Assembly: GCA_963971425.1 (NCBI GenBank)
Contig: OZ020517.1
Span: 20,532,462-20,596,461 of the forward strand
Length of the DNA stretch: 64,000 nucleotides
Direction of reading: 5' to 3'
Source: Bryoerythrophyllum caledonicum
Taxonomy: Eukaryota; Streptophyta; Bryopsida; Pottiales; Pottiaceae
Shown here: piece by piece, positions 48,417 to 57,582 of the stretch
How the letters are laid out: the number at the start of each line of letters is the position of its first letter
Numbering within the stretch: the stretch's first letter is position 1
The notes under the pieces: model-generated
What the model was told of the DNA's origin: nothing
The model's input: only the letters and a program-made list of their open reading frames with translations
Database searches by the model: none
Position numbers and translations under genes: made by a program

Positions 48417-49068
48417 TTAACCCCTAAAGTACCAAGTGTCCAAAAAGGGTTTTTTGAAAGTTCGGTCAGGTTCCTATGGTGTCAATTTCCAACATTCTTC
48501 TTTGAAATTTTTACTATAGAAAGACATTACCAAGAGCTTAGCCGGAAAACATTTTTTTCCTAAATTGGACATTTGATGAAAAAGTTATAGGGTTTTGAAT
48601 TTTAAATGGGGAGGGCAGGCACCTCGGGCACCTCCAAATTTTTTTGATAGGACACTCTATTGAAAGTGAGATTTTGAGTGTTCGCAAGTAATATTATTTC
48701 CCTTCATGTTGTCAAAAAAAAATTCTTGTCTTTAGTGAAAAATAGCATACCAACCCAAGTCAAACATTTTCACACATTGTCACTCATTGTCGGGCAAGGT
48801 ACCAAAAAAACTTCTTCTTTTCCAAATAAAACCTAGAGATCTTCATATTTTTCACTTTTAATTTTTTCCACAGCAATATGTAATCTTTCAATCCGTGCGG
48901 TCAAAGTTTATGAAATTTTGTACATGTATTACTCAATAAGCCTTTATTGAGATCCTACGGTCAGAACTAAACATCAAAGTTTTTTTTACCCTCTTTATTC
49001 ATTGCACTAGAATCCATTCATTTTGAAGTGTTTTTGGTGTAAAACTGTCACGGTACCTTAGGGGTTAA
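48417..49068. mobile_element. TTAA-flanked non-autonomous element, family copy B
   Basis: Ends TTAACCCCTAAAGTACC (48417) and the inverse of TTAACCCCTAAGGTACC (ending 49068) differ at one base. TTAA lies at both outer edges. 652 bp, no transposase, opposite orientation to copy A at 13011-13935. Fragments of the same family are at 4800-5175 and 20222-20411. Confidence 0.75.
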
Positions 49069-49408
49069 GAGTAAAGGATTTAGTTTTTAGGATTAATATT
49101 TTAGGTCAAACCTCAAACCTCAACCATCATCATCATCTTTCCACTTGATAATCACTTCTCACCCTCACCACCATACCCGTCCCCCTCACCCTCACAACCA
49201 TTCCCTTCATCTCCATTGATCTTTAACATCCATGTGTGGTGCATGTTCGACATGCCTGTAGGGCTACGTGTTATAAGCCAAATACCCAGATAAACCTTCA
49301 AAGGACCAAGTCTTCTTTTGGTTTACAATTTTTTCACTTTGGCTGCAATTAACTTTCAATCCATACTATCAAAATTCACAATTTTTTTACCACATCGTAC
49401 CATACAAG

Positions 49409-50187
49409 TTAACCCTTTAATGCCCACAAGACCCAAAATGGGACTCACGAGGTGTCAAAACTCAATTGCATGAAATCCATGAGGAATCACATTGTCAAAT
49501 TTGCGCACACATTACATGAACACTCTACAAAAATTAGATCATGACTTCGAGTTGTCAAACTCCTGGAAAAGCCAGGAATACACTACAAAATACTTCAAAT
49601 ACACTAAGATATAGTTAATACCATGCCAGTTACTATGTTGTATTTCATATACATGCAAAATGATTTTGGTCTTAAATTTTGATTGAAATTTGTCTTTAAG
49701 AGATTCTTCATTGTTTGTGATTGTCAATCTCTCTCATTGCCTCCAAAACTTTTGTTGTAATTTGTATAAGTTCAAAACATTTTCATATACAATTAAGTAG
49801 ACAAAAGTAAAAAAAAAACATCAATAATCATGTATTAATGTTTTCTTCACATATGATATACATGTCAATGTGAAGCTATCAACCAAGTGCATATGTGAAC
49901 TTCTTTTATTTAAAGTACAAAAATTCTTGCAAGAATCTGTCAATGGATAAAGTAGTATAGCCTCCAAAGTCCACAATTTTTACTACCAATATACGGTAAC
50001 TTTAAACACTACAATCTTTTCCATCAACCGTTGCATGTTGTCCAAAGTTTAGATCATGGTTTGAGTTCAATTTTGTCAGGTTGGATACTAAAATCATGCA
50101 TTGTATTTCCATCAAAATTAGTTCATAGAAAAAAATCAACACATATCTTGGTTTTGGAGAAACATGAACTGGGCGCCAAAGGGTTAA
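49409..50187. mobile_element. TTAA-flanked non-autonomous element, CCCTTT family
   Basis: Ends TTAACCCTTTAATGCCC (49409) and inverse of TTAACCCTTTGGCGCCC (ending 50187). 779 bp, non-coding. A related partial copy is 266-650, inverted. The internal terminus differs from the CCCCTAA families, so this is a separate family using the same TTAA target. Confidence 0.7.
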
Positions 50188-50203
50188 GAAGATCCTACGA
50201 TTA

Positions 50204-51062
50204 CAGTCTAACCTTGATAATATCACACCCTCCGTTTCACCCAAAATGTGATATTATCAAGGTGTGACAATTTTGATAATATAACGTTTGGCAATTTTAA
50301 GCAAAATGTGATATTATCAAAAAAGAAGGCAAAAAAAAATTCAATATATTTTTTTAAAAATCAGAAAATTCAATTAAATTACAAATTGTCATACACTTGA
50401 TTTTCCAACCTGAATCAATCACCATCACATGTTATAAATAACAAAAATCAAATAAATGAATTAGTGAAATCTCATATTGAGACTTAACAAACTAGTAGAT
50501 CCACTTAAATCTAACATATGATTTATCTCACCTCATGTCGAATGGTCATTGAGAAATAACACGTGACAAGGTGTGACAAGGTGTGACAAGGTGTAACTAG
50601 TTCACATTACACATATAGTATCATCAATTAATTGCCATTCTAGCAATGAACTTACACCCGAGCGACCTGTACTGTACTAAATCTGTAAAGAAACCAACCG
50701 CAAGCAAACCCTTGTCCTCTCCCGAGTCTCAATGCTTTTGGAGCTCAGAACTCTCGCTCTTCCTAGAACCCTCGTCTTCACCAAAATCTATGATCTGTGC
50801 ACATTTTCATTCAATATTCACCCCCAATCGTAGATACAATAAAACATTTCGACGAGATATGCCATCATCCACACTTATTCATCCATCCATTTTTTATATT
50901 GTCACACTTACACTACAAATTTTGAAAAAAAAGAGTGATATTATCAACGGTGATAGTGATATTAGCAAGGTAGTTTTACACTAAGAAAATCTGTTTCAAG
51001 GTTTTGGGTGACAATATCAAGGTGTTATATTAAACAAGTGTGATATTATGAAGGTTAGACTG
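50204..51062. mobile_element. Pogo/Tigger-type MITE with CAGTCTAACC ends
   Basis: Left end CAGTCTAACCTTGATAATAT (50204) and right end, inverted from 51062, CAGTCTAACCTTCATAATAT; TA flanks both. The first eight bases equal those of the Tigger relic at 6226. TGTGATATTATCAA-like motifs recur near both ends (50247, 50307, 50937, 51040), possible transposase-binding subterminal repeats. TGTGACAAGG is repeated three times at 50567-50597. A 112-codon frame inside has no motif. Confidence 0.8.
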
Positions 51063-51084
51063 TAATACATTCTCAAAAAGTTCA

Positions 51085-51150
51085 TCCGGGTAGTCTCTAA
51101 TGAATGGAGTAGAGATTCCTCTAAAATTCCTTCGTCCTTGAGGGGATAAT
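51085..51150. repeat. Solo end of the 53370 repeat family
   Basis: GGAGTAGAGATTCCTCTAAAAT then CCTTGAGGGGATAA is the inverse of the start of 53370-53420 with substitutions. Only the terminal 65 bp is present. Confidence 0.6.
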
Positions 51151-51387
51151 ACCCGGATTAAGTGCGGTGCGGGGGTGTGGGCTGGCACGGGCGGGCGGCT
51201 TGTGTAGTCCCCTCACGACTCGCCATTAGGCACGAGGCATTATTGAGGGCATTGTTATCTCATACCGATCCACGAAAGTCGTCAGCCTGCGCGCCTCTCC
51301 ACGCCGTAGATCCACCCACAGTGCTTCACGGGCCTGCTGCGTGCGACCCGGCCAGCATGTCACAGTCAATAAAACGCTGTCGCATCC

Positions 51388-51395
51388 TTATTTAA
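51388..51395 (+). promoter_or_regulatory. Possible TATA-like box of the RALF gene
   Basis: TTATTTAA lies 115 bp before the RALF start codon, a reasonable distance for a TATA box with a leader of about 80 bases. The palindromic setting CCTTATTTAAGG could also be fortuitous. No other core element was identified. Confidence 0.35.
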
Positions 51396-51502
51396 GGTAA
51401 TGATGCAACTTCAAGTGCCGAATGTAATCATCTACCTTAACGTCTGTGGGGGTCATCTCGACCTCTTGGCACTTTGGCAGGGGCTGGACTAGGGAGATCG
51501 AC

Positions 51503-51745
51503 ATGGCGAGGATGGGGAGGATGGTGCTGATGGTGCTGGCTATGGTGCTTGCGGTTCTGGTGGCAGCGCAGATGGTGGCCGCGCAGTCGACGTATATCTC
51601 CTACGGAGCGATGGCGCCCAACGGAGCGCTGTGCCCCTCGGCGGCGACAGGCGCGTCGTACTACAATGGTTGCCCTCCACCGGCTACGACTACCGACCCG
51701 TACGCTCGCTCCTGTACCGAGCTCACCAAGTGTGCCCGCGGGTAG
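51503..51745 (+). CDS. RALF (rapid alkalinization factor) peptide precursor
   Basis: An 80-residue secreted peptide. Residues 1-28 are a hydrophobic signal peptide (MVLMVLAMVLAVLVAAQ core). The mature part starts TYISYGAM, containing the YISY motif known to be needed for receptor binding, followed by GASYYNGC, DPY(A)R and a C-terminal SCTELTKC. Four cysteines (44, 57, 71, 77) match the two RALF disulphides. RALFs signal at the cell surface through CrRLK1L receptors and raise apoplastic pH. No long propeptide or RRxL subtilase site is present, so it is the short form. I chose the ATG at 51503 rather than upstream non-ATG codons because it starts the signal peptide. GC-rich coding with no disruption contrasts with the TE relics around it. 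Confidence 0.88.
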   Translation: MARMGRMVLMVLAMVLAVLVAAQMVAAQSTYISYGAMAPNGALCPSAATGASYYNGCPPPATTTDPYARSCTELTKCARG

Positions 51746-52155
51746 TATTTTAGATTTTGCTTCCTCTCTTCCAATAAGTCTGTAGAAGAAACCCATGTGT
51801 TGATAGCCCAGAAGCTGAGACGTCGACGCAGACTGGTTGATGATCGGGAGAGGCTGTGAGTTAATAAGGAATGATATTTTTCCAGTTTCATGTAGATGTT
51901 CTGAATTTCCTCCGGAAGAAAGTGTGTTGATAGTCTACCGACAGAGATGCATACATGTCTGCTCCACCACCCTCGTATCCATGTTTAAAACCTGTGTGTT
52001 GATAGACCAGAAGTTGAGACGTCGACGCAGACATGTTGATGAACTTGTGATTGGAAAGGGCTTAAAGAAATCATTTGAAGGTTCAACTTGGAGATGAAGT
52101 GTTTGGATATGGCTTTAATGTGTAGACCATGTCCAGGCTTTGGCTTCTTCAACGT
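51746..52155. repeat. Three direct repeats 3' of the RALF gene
   Basis: TGTGTTGATAG followed by a cytosine-rich break and GAGACGTCGACGCAGAC recurs at about 51796, 51921 (weak) and 51990. The first and third are about 195 bp apart. It may be part of the RALF 3' untranslated region or an old local duplication. The 86-codon frame at 51837-52097 spans them and has no motif. Confidence 0.6.
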
Positions 52156-52218
52156 CCCCATAAGGACGAGTCCTGTAGCTGTGCGAGCTTTTGGCCTCGC
52201 TCATCCTTATAGGGTTAA
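52156..52218. repeat. Short inverted-repeat hairpin ending at TTAA
   Basis: CCCCATAAGGACGAG pairs with CTCATCCTTATAGGG, leaving a loop of about 30 bases, and is followed by TTAA (52215-52218). The left flank has ACGT rather than TTAA. It resembles the 80-bp TTAA hairpin at 54973 in layout and may be a decayed relative. Confidence 0.5.
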
Positions 52219-53048
52219 TCTGACATGGTTCTAGAACTTTAGTATCATCGCATTTGCCATGGTCTATTTCTATTGTATTTGAAATGAATTGCCAATTCTA
52301 ACGGTTCACCTGCATAAATCTCCTCCGTTGTGATGGTGGGAATTTTAGTGTGTAATTGAACTGTTTCAAGATTTTGATTCTATTGAAGATCGCCTGTGAT
52401 TAAAGTTGAACACAAGAATGGGTGATTTGACGGAGTTTACAATTTTTTGTTCTTTTTTTAGTTCGCTTGCCACTTGCATTTTGGACCTAAGTTGAACACA
52501 AGAAGAAGGTATGATTTGACGGATTCTACAATTCAAATGTAATTATTTATCCTCCTTTTTCTAGTTTCCTCTCCACTGTTGTATTTTAGACCTAAGTACA
52601 ACTGTAAATTAATGTCATAGAAGTTGGACGATGTTATGTTTGGAATACAATAACAATGTAGGGTTATGGATCTCCTTGGAAAAGTTAGAAAACGATAAGA
52701 AGGATTTTTAGCAATAAAACAGATACTGAACGAAGACAATCATGCAATAACGATATAACGATTCACATTAGATGGAGCGGATTGCTTAAGAAGTCTAGAT
52801 TCTTTTCTCCATGTTCTATAAACGGTTACTCTGAAATACTACCACGTTTACCTCCGAGGTATGAAAAGGTGTCACATGTAAGTTGGGCCTCGGACCGGTT
52901 GGTGGACTGTGAAGTCAGGATAAATGCCCAAACTATTCCCTTTGCCAAAAACACAGTTTTGGATAGCATATAGTTTCATCAAATGTTTGGTGCAAATTTA
53001 TTGAAAATTGGATGTCTTCAAAATTCCGACACGCCACTTTCTAGACAA
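52219..53048. other. Non-coding; 96-bp tandem duplication
   Basis: AAGTTGAACACAAGAA starts at 52403 and 52499, and the copies continue with GATTTGACGGA. Apart from this duplication, short frames only, none with motifs. Confidence 0.55.
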
Positions 53049-53253
53049 CTACACTAAACATTGAATATAGTGTAGAGGGATTATTGATGTAGATCACTCA
53101 CACTAATTTCCATCAAAGCATGTGCATGCCAAGTTCTGATTGGGTATTTGTTCTCAAGCAAGTGTGTGTTAGTCAACAATCGCATGTAAATTTTCAATTA
53201 GTGTAGGAAATTTCAAATAGTCTGGTCTACACTATATTCACGGAACGGTGTAG
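53049..53253. mobile_element. Palindromic TA-target MITE (205 bp)
   Basis: Right end, inverted, CTACACCGTTCCGTGAATAT, nearly equals the left end of the 2358-2964 MITE and is followed by the same GTGTAGACNAGACTATTTG text. The left end starts CTACACTAAACATTGAATAT. It is the short relative of that element, without the microsatellite core. Confidence 0.75.
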
Positions 53254-53369
53254 TATAGTAATATGTTGTCCCCAACGAGCAATGCAACAACTTTCTTTCT
53301 TTTCCTATCCGCATCCATGTTCCCGTGCCCGCGTCCAACCCCCCATCTCCATCCCTAATGTACTCATCT

Positions 53370-53870
53370 TTAATCCCTAAAGAATCAAGGCATTTTAGAG
53401 GAATCTCCACTCCATCAATTAAAAAATGCCAGCATAAACTTTTTGATAATGTAACTGTAGGATCTTCTTCTAAACTTATATGAGATGATGTGGTAATTTT
53501 ATGGTGTTGTAAAAATATAGCTCAGTTGTTTGAGTAGATCAGTACACTAACTTATTGTCTCCAACGGGACAAGGGCAACCCTTGATATTAATAGGTTTGT
53601 GAGATACCTTCAAGGTTTGTAGTCCACTTTTTTTACAGACATGTATTTTACTCTGAGAATACAAAAAATCTAATAAAATTTAGCAAGATATACACCATTG
53701 GATTGAAAATTCTTCACCTAATATGTTTTTGTTTGGAGGTCATTTCATATCTGAACCTTATCATGTTGAAATACGACACCATACATGTAGAATACATGAC
53801 CATTTTAAAACTTCTCAAACATGTGGCAGTTATAGTAGGTGGAAGTCATCGAACATTGTTGATCACATCC
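53370..53870. repeat. TTAATCCCTAAAG repeat, inverted relative of 11485-11825
   Basis: Begins TTAATCCCTAAAGAATC and shares ordered blocks with 11485-11825 in inverse orientation. The start resembles the TTAA/CCC termini elsewhere. The right terminus was not found. Confidence 0.6.
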
Positions 53871-53911
53871 TTCACGAAGTATAATAACTCTCCAAAATAT
53901 TACATGCCTTA

Positions 53912-54389
53912 GAGCATCTCCACCCTGACGCCAACCCGACCACGACAAACCAGGTGATTCCAGGGTAGAGCGGGGTCAACAACAGGCCTTCCGTGCGAAT
54001 TGGCCACCCCTGACGCCAACCCGACCACGACAAACCAGGTGACTCCGGGGTAGAGCGGGGTCAGCAACAGGCCTTCCGTTCGAATTGGCCACCCCTGACG
54101 CAAAAAGTGGCACGGAGTCGCACTAAACACCTTTTCCGCAAAGAAGGGAGTGTGTGGTCAACAAGCAAGTCCCTCAAGAAGCCACGTGGTTGGCCTTCAC
54201 TCACAAGGGGGGAACTCCAAACCTTGGTGCGGGGACGGGAAATGGAGCATATTTGGTGTCTCAACCCTGGCAAGCCATCAGCTTGGTGGATCGGGACCCC
54301 GGACCGGACCCTGCGGTGCAAGTTTTTTTTGTCCGCCACACGCTAATCCTGGAAATCTGTTGGGGCCCCGTGCCCCGGTGGAGATGCTC
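53912..54389. mobile_element. PIF/Harbinger-type MITE with TTA duplication
   Basis: Inverted ends GAGCATCTCCACC are perfect over 13 bp, and TTA directly flanks both (53909-53911 and 54390-54392), the 3-bp target known for PIF/Harbinger. An internal 85-bp tandem repeat (CCCTGACGCC at 53923, 54008, 54093) makes up the first 190 bp. GC-rich relative to its surroundings; overlapping short frames inside are not genes. Confidence 0.85.
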
Positions 54390-54972
54390 TTACACAACTA
54401 CCGCTAAAATTTATTCAAGTATGCAATAAGTCCAAGGAAGAATATAGTACATAGATCTAGATAAGACCAAAATGTAACATGACAAATTACAATCGATGCA
54501 GATAGATCTTCTGCACTCCCGAACACTCCTCAACTACCTGCAGAAAATCAGAATACGATCAATGCATTGTGTGCTCCTTCATGCATCTCAAAACATGATT
54601 GCGCTTGGTCGCAACATAACCCGATTAACACAAGGTCTGGCCTTTCTAACACTACAACATACACTACTTTGCCATATACACAACCACCACCCAATGATAG
54701 GCAATCCTAACGACTGCACCTGTGACACCAAATTACCACCACCTCAACCAGAGAGAGACTCTCACCCCCTCAATGAACCGATCCAAATCAACATCACCAA
54801 CAACACCTCCTGCCTGGACATTCACAGAGCCTCAACCTCTACACACCAAATTGCAACAACAAAAGATCACAAACCGCCAAAAACTCCTATCCACCAACCT
54901 CTGATGCGCTGCATGAAGACCCTCTCATGTGGCGCCATGTGCGGCCGACGCCAACGCTCTGCGAGAGAGCTC
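54390..54972. other. No confident gene; 162-codon ORF
   Basis: An ATG-initiated plus-strand frame (54496-54984) encodes a His/Pro/Thr-rich chain whose end lies inside the neighbouring TTAA hairpin. Its A/C-rich composition recalls the LINE, but no motif is shared. I leave it uncalled. Confidence 0.3.
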
Positions 54973-55052
54973 TTAACCCTTTAACGCCGTGGGATTCCTG
55001 GAGACAGTGCTGCAAAGGCTCATTTTGGGCCTCTCCAGCGTTAAAGGGTTAA
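54973..55052. mobile_element. Miniature TTAA hairpin element (80 bp)
   Basis: TTAACCCTTTAACGC and its exact inverse bracket just 80 bp, with TTAA at both outer edges. The terminal CCCTTTAA matches the 49409-50187 family, so this looks like an extreme internal-deletion derivative or a separate miniature. Confidence 0.75.
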
Positions 55053-55688
55053 GCCAAGCTCATGGAGGGAAGTTCTCACAATTTTCTGCCTCCAATTTTC
55101 AAGCACTTCAAGAGCTACTAATGATGCATATTGTAGCATCTTTCATGGTACAATTCAAATTTCATCAAAAAGAGTTTTATGTTTATCATGGTTTCACAAT
55201 CCTTTTGCTTTCGATTTTCAAGAGCAATTTAAAGTGTCGATTCAAGAGCTGATGGTGCACATTTTGGCCTCTTTCAGCCTCGTGTACTCAACATGCACTC
55301 TTTCACTTGAAATTGTTGCGAAATTTCCTGCAAAAAAACTCTTCGAGCTCAAACGCCGCAGGTGAAGGTGACAAGGTGATCGCAAAACAAAACTCTCTGC
55401 AAATTGAAACTCGGCACATAGACCAATCGACGCATAAAAGATGTACCGCATTGCAAATACACAACTTATAAGCTCCAATACGGCTTTGTGCAAGACCTAA
55501 AATCCTCTGTAATCTAAATTCTCAATACATGAACCTGAAAGTTGCACCGTAGTGCAAAAACAAAACCATGGAGCTCTCTTACGGCTTCTAAAATCCTCTT
55601 CAAAAGAAAATCTCGGCACATGTAATATGTGAGCTACATTTTCTAATCTGGAGGAGGACACATCACCGACGCCGTCAAGCGGGCGTGT
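55053..55688. other. No recognised gene
   Basis: Contains GCAGGTGAAGGTGACAA at 55359 and again at 55848, either side of the GC-rich coding fragment described next. Otherwise plain sequence. Confidence 0.45.
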
Positions 55689-55860
55689 CTAGTCGGCGAC
55701 GGAGCGGAAGTAGAAGAGCGAGACGGCGACGTGGATGAGCGAGACGCAACCGCTGGAGAAGTCCTTGGAGAGCGCGGGAAGCAGCAGACGCATGAGCAGA
55801 TAAGAGAGCGCCCACGCGGCCAGCATGGCCGACACCGTCTTCAGCGCAGCAGGTGAAGGT
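55689..55860 (-). pseudogene. GC-rich membrane-protein fragment (possibly captured)
   Basis: The minus-strand frame ends at TAG (55689-55691) and encodes two hydrophobic segments, AMLAAWALSYLLMRLLLPAL and VSLIHVAVSLFYF, separated by SKDFSSG. This resembles, weakly, the N-terminal membrane segments of TLC-domain proteins. High GC and gene-like codon use contrast with its flanks. Direct repeats of GCAGGTGAAGGTGACAA at 55359 and 55848 border the region. It may be a first exon of a host gene or a captured piece; I cannot tell which. Confidence 0.35.
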
Positions 55861-55919
55861 GACAAAATTACCGCAAATCAGAAGAGAGCTCACCTGCGGC
55901 CCTTGAGAGGCGAGTTCAG

Positions 55920-56046
55920 ATGCGGCGCTTGTTTTGGAGCTCACTTCCGGCGTTGCGTTCACTACGTTGCGGCGTTGCGCTAGTACCAGAATGGCTACGG
56001 AATAGGGTTTTCAGACCTCCATGTCTGCGTGAGAGAAGTTCAGTAC
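55920..56046 (+). other. Left part of an ORF interrupted by the copia element
   Basis: A plus-strand frame starting ATG at 55920 runs to the copia insertion. Removing the element and one AGTAC copy leaves the frame open into 61569-61790, where the text includes GGYYQPDIGRWLVSNFQAAC and PEMWAAYQIPKHPS, which looks protein-like. This may be a host gene knocked out by the insertion. No family recognised, and a second frame is also open. Confidence 0.3.
56042..56046. repeat. Copia target-site duplication (left)
   Basis: AGTAC directly precedes the left LTR. The same five bases follow the right LTR at 61564-61568. Confidence 0.9.
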
Positions 56047-56397
56047 TGTTGAGAGATGTGAAGCAAACAAACCAGATGAACAACAAGAATGAACTGTCTC
56101 TATGAGCACAAGCCTTGGTTTATTTATCTGGAGGCATTAATGCCTCGGGATTAATGGTAGGTTCAGCTAGTTGTGAGTTAATTGTAGGTAGCTGGTGGTT
56201 AATGCCTCGGGATTAACGGTAGCTGGTAGTTAATGCCTCGGGATTAATGGTAGCTGATAGTCAATGCCTCGAGATTAACGGTGGCTGGTGGTTAACTGCG
56301 TGTTAACTAGAAGGTCTACCTAATCCGGGTAGGTGAGCTGAATGCTCTTGATTAAGAACCCCGGAGTGAATGGATGTATATTTATCCTATTTTAACA
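56047..56397 (-). repeat. Copia LTR (3' LTR in element orientation)
   Basis: 351 bp, TGTTGAGAG … TTTTAACA on the plus strand. It contains a 31-bp internal tandem repeat built on GTTAATGCCTCGGGATTAA, with one more unit than the other LTR. The minus-strand purine run GAGGAGGAG just outside (56398-56406) fits the polypurine tract. Confidence 0.92.
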
Positions 56398-56463
56398 CTC
56401 CTCCTCGAACGATGATCTTCCTCATTAAAAAAACTTCAAAAATATGAAGGAAAAAGAGTAAAG

Positions 56464-57582
56464 TCATTGTTCGGAATCTAATTCACACAGGGTTCTCAAA
56501 CCTGCTGATGTGATTAATTTCCGGTGTTGGGGAGCGGGTAATGCCTTTGTCAGAACATCGGCAATGTTGTCAGCCGATGGGATCTTCTTGACTTGAATCT
56601 GATTAGTTTCGGTGAGGTCTTGTGTGTAACCAAAGATGTGGGGGCTGATGTGTTTGGCACGGTCAGCCTTGATGAATCCCAAAGACACTTGCTCGATACA
56701 TGCTGCGTTGTCTTCGAATATGATGGTTGCGTTGTTTCTAGGTGGGAGTCCGCTCATCTGAAGAATAGCTTCTTGCATGGTGCGGAGCCATACTGCTTCG
56801 CGTGATGCTTCGTGGAAGGCAAGCAGCTCGGCGTGGTTGGTGGAGGTGGCGGTGACCGTTTGCTTGGTTGATCGCCATGATATTGGTGCACCGTTCTTGA
56901 TGAAGATATAGCCAGTCTGGGACTTGCCGGTCATGGGATTGGTCTTGAATCCAGAGTCGGCGTATCCGACTATGTCGTTCGGTGCTTGTTTTCGGTAGTG
57001 AAGTCTGAGATCCTCTGTCCCGCGGAGGTATCGGAGGAGGTGCTTGATGCCTTGCCAATGTCGGGCCGTGGGCTTCTGGCTGTGCCGTGCAAGTACACTA
57101 ACTGCGAACGAGATGTCCGGCCTCGTGTTGGTGGCGAGGTATAGTAGGGCTTCGACGGCTGCTAGGTACTGGGATTTGTCGAGCTCCTCCTCGTTGTCTT
57201 CGGCTGGTCGATATGGATCTTCTTCGGTGCAACTCTTGCCGATCATGGGGGCGGACAACGCGTTGGCATTCTCCATGTTGAATACACGTAGCATCATCTT
57301 GACGTAGGTCTGTTGATGAAGAAGCAAGCTGCCGTCCTCGAAGTGTTTGATCTGTAGACCCAAGCAGAAGGATGTGCGACCTAATACTTTCATCTCGAAT
57401 TTTTCGGTTAGTAATGTTTCTACATATTTACTGAACGTTGATGTCCCTATCGAGTTCAGATCATCAACGTATATCGCGAGGATCACGAAACAGTATCGTC
57501 CTTGAGGATGAATACACAGGGTAGGGCTGGGTGGGTTGTGAATCCTCGGGAAAGTAGAGAGGACTTTAGGTGGTGATACCAT
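56464..57582 (-). pseudogene. Copia pol, second part: RT end and RNase H
   Basis: Carries YVDDL (57460-57471), the RT active site, then KFEMKVLGRTSFCLGLQI, TNTRPDISFAVSVLARHS, and RNase H blocks YADSGF, NHAELLAF and FEDNAAC. Ends LRTLCELDSEQ with TAA. It is in a different phase from the upstream part because of one frameshift near 57490-57510, between VFILK and VILAIYVDDL. The true coding text starts near that frameshift, and the first 30 residues listed in this phase are out-of-frame text. Confidence 0.88.

Noticed and set aside
52156..52218. Hairpin as a ribozyme or riboswitch
   Set aside because: No catalytic core motif such as CTGATGAG…GAAA is present; the inverted repeat and TTAA fit a MITE-like remnant better.
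53909..54429. Five overlapping ORFs in the Harbinger MITE
   Set aside because: They arise from GC-rich tandem repeat DNA inside a non-autonomous element and run in several frames and both strands.
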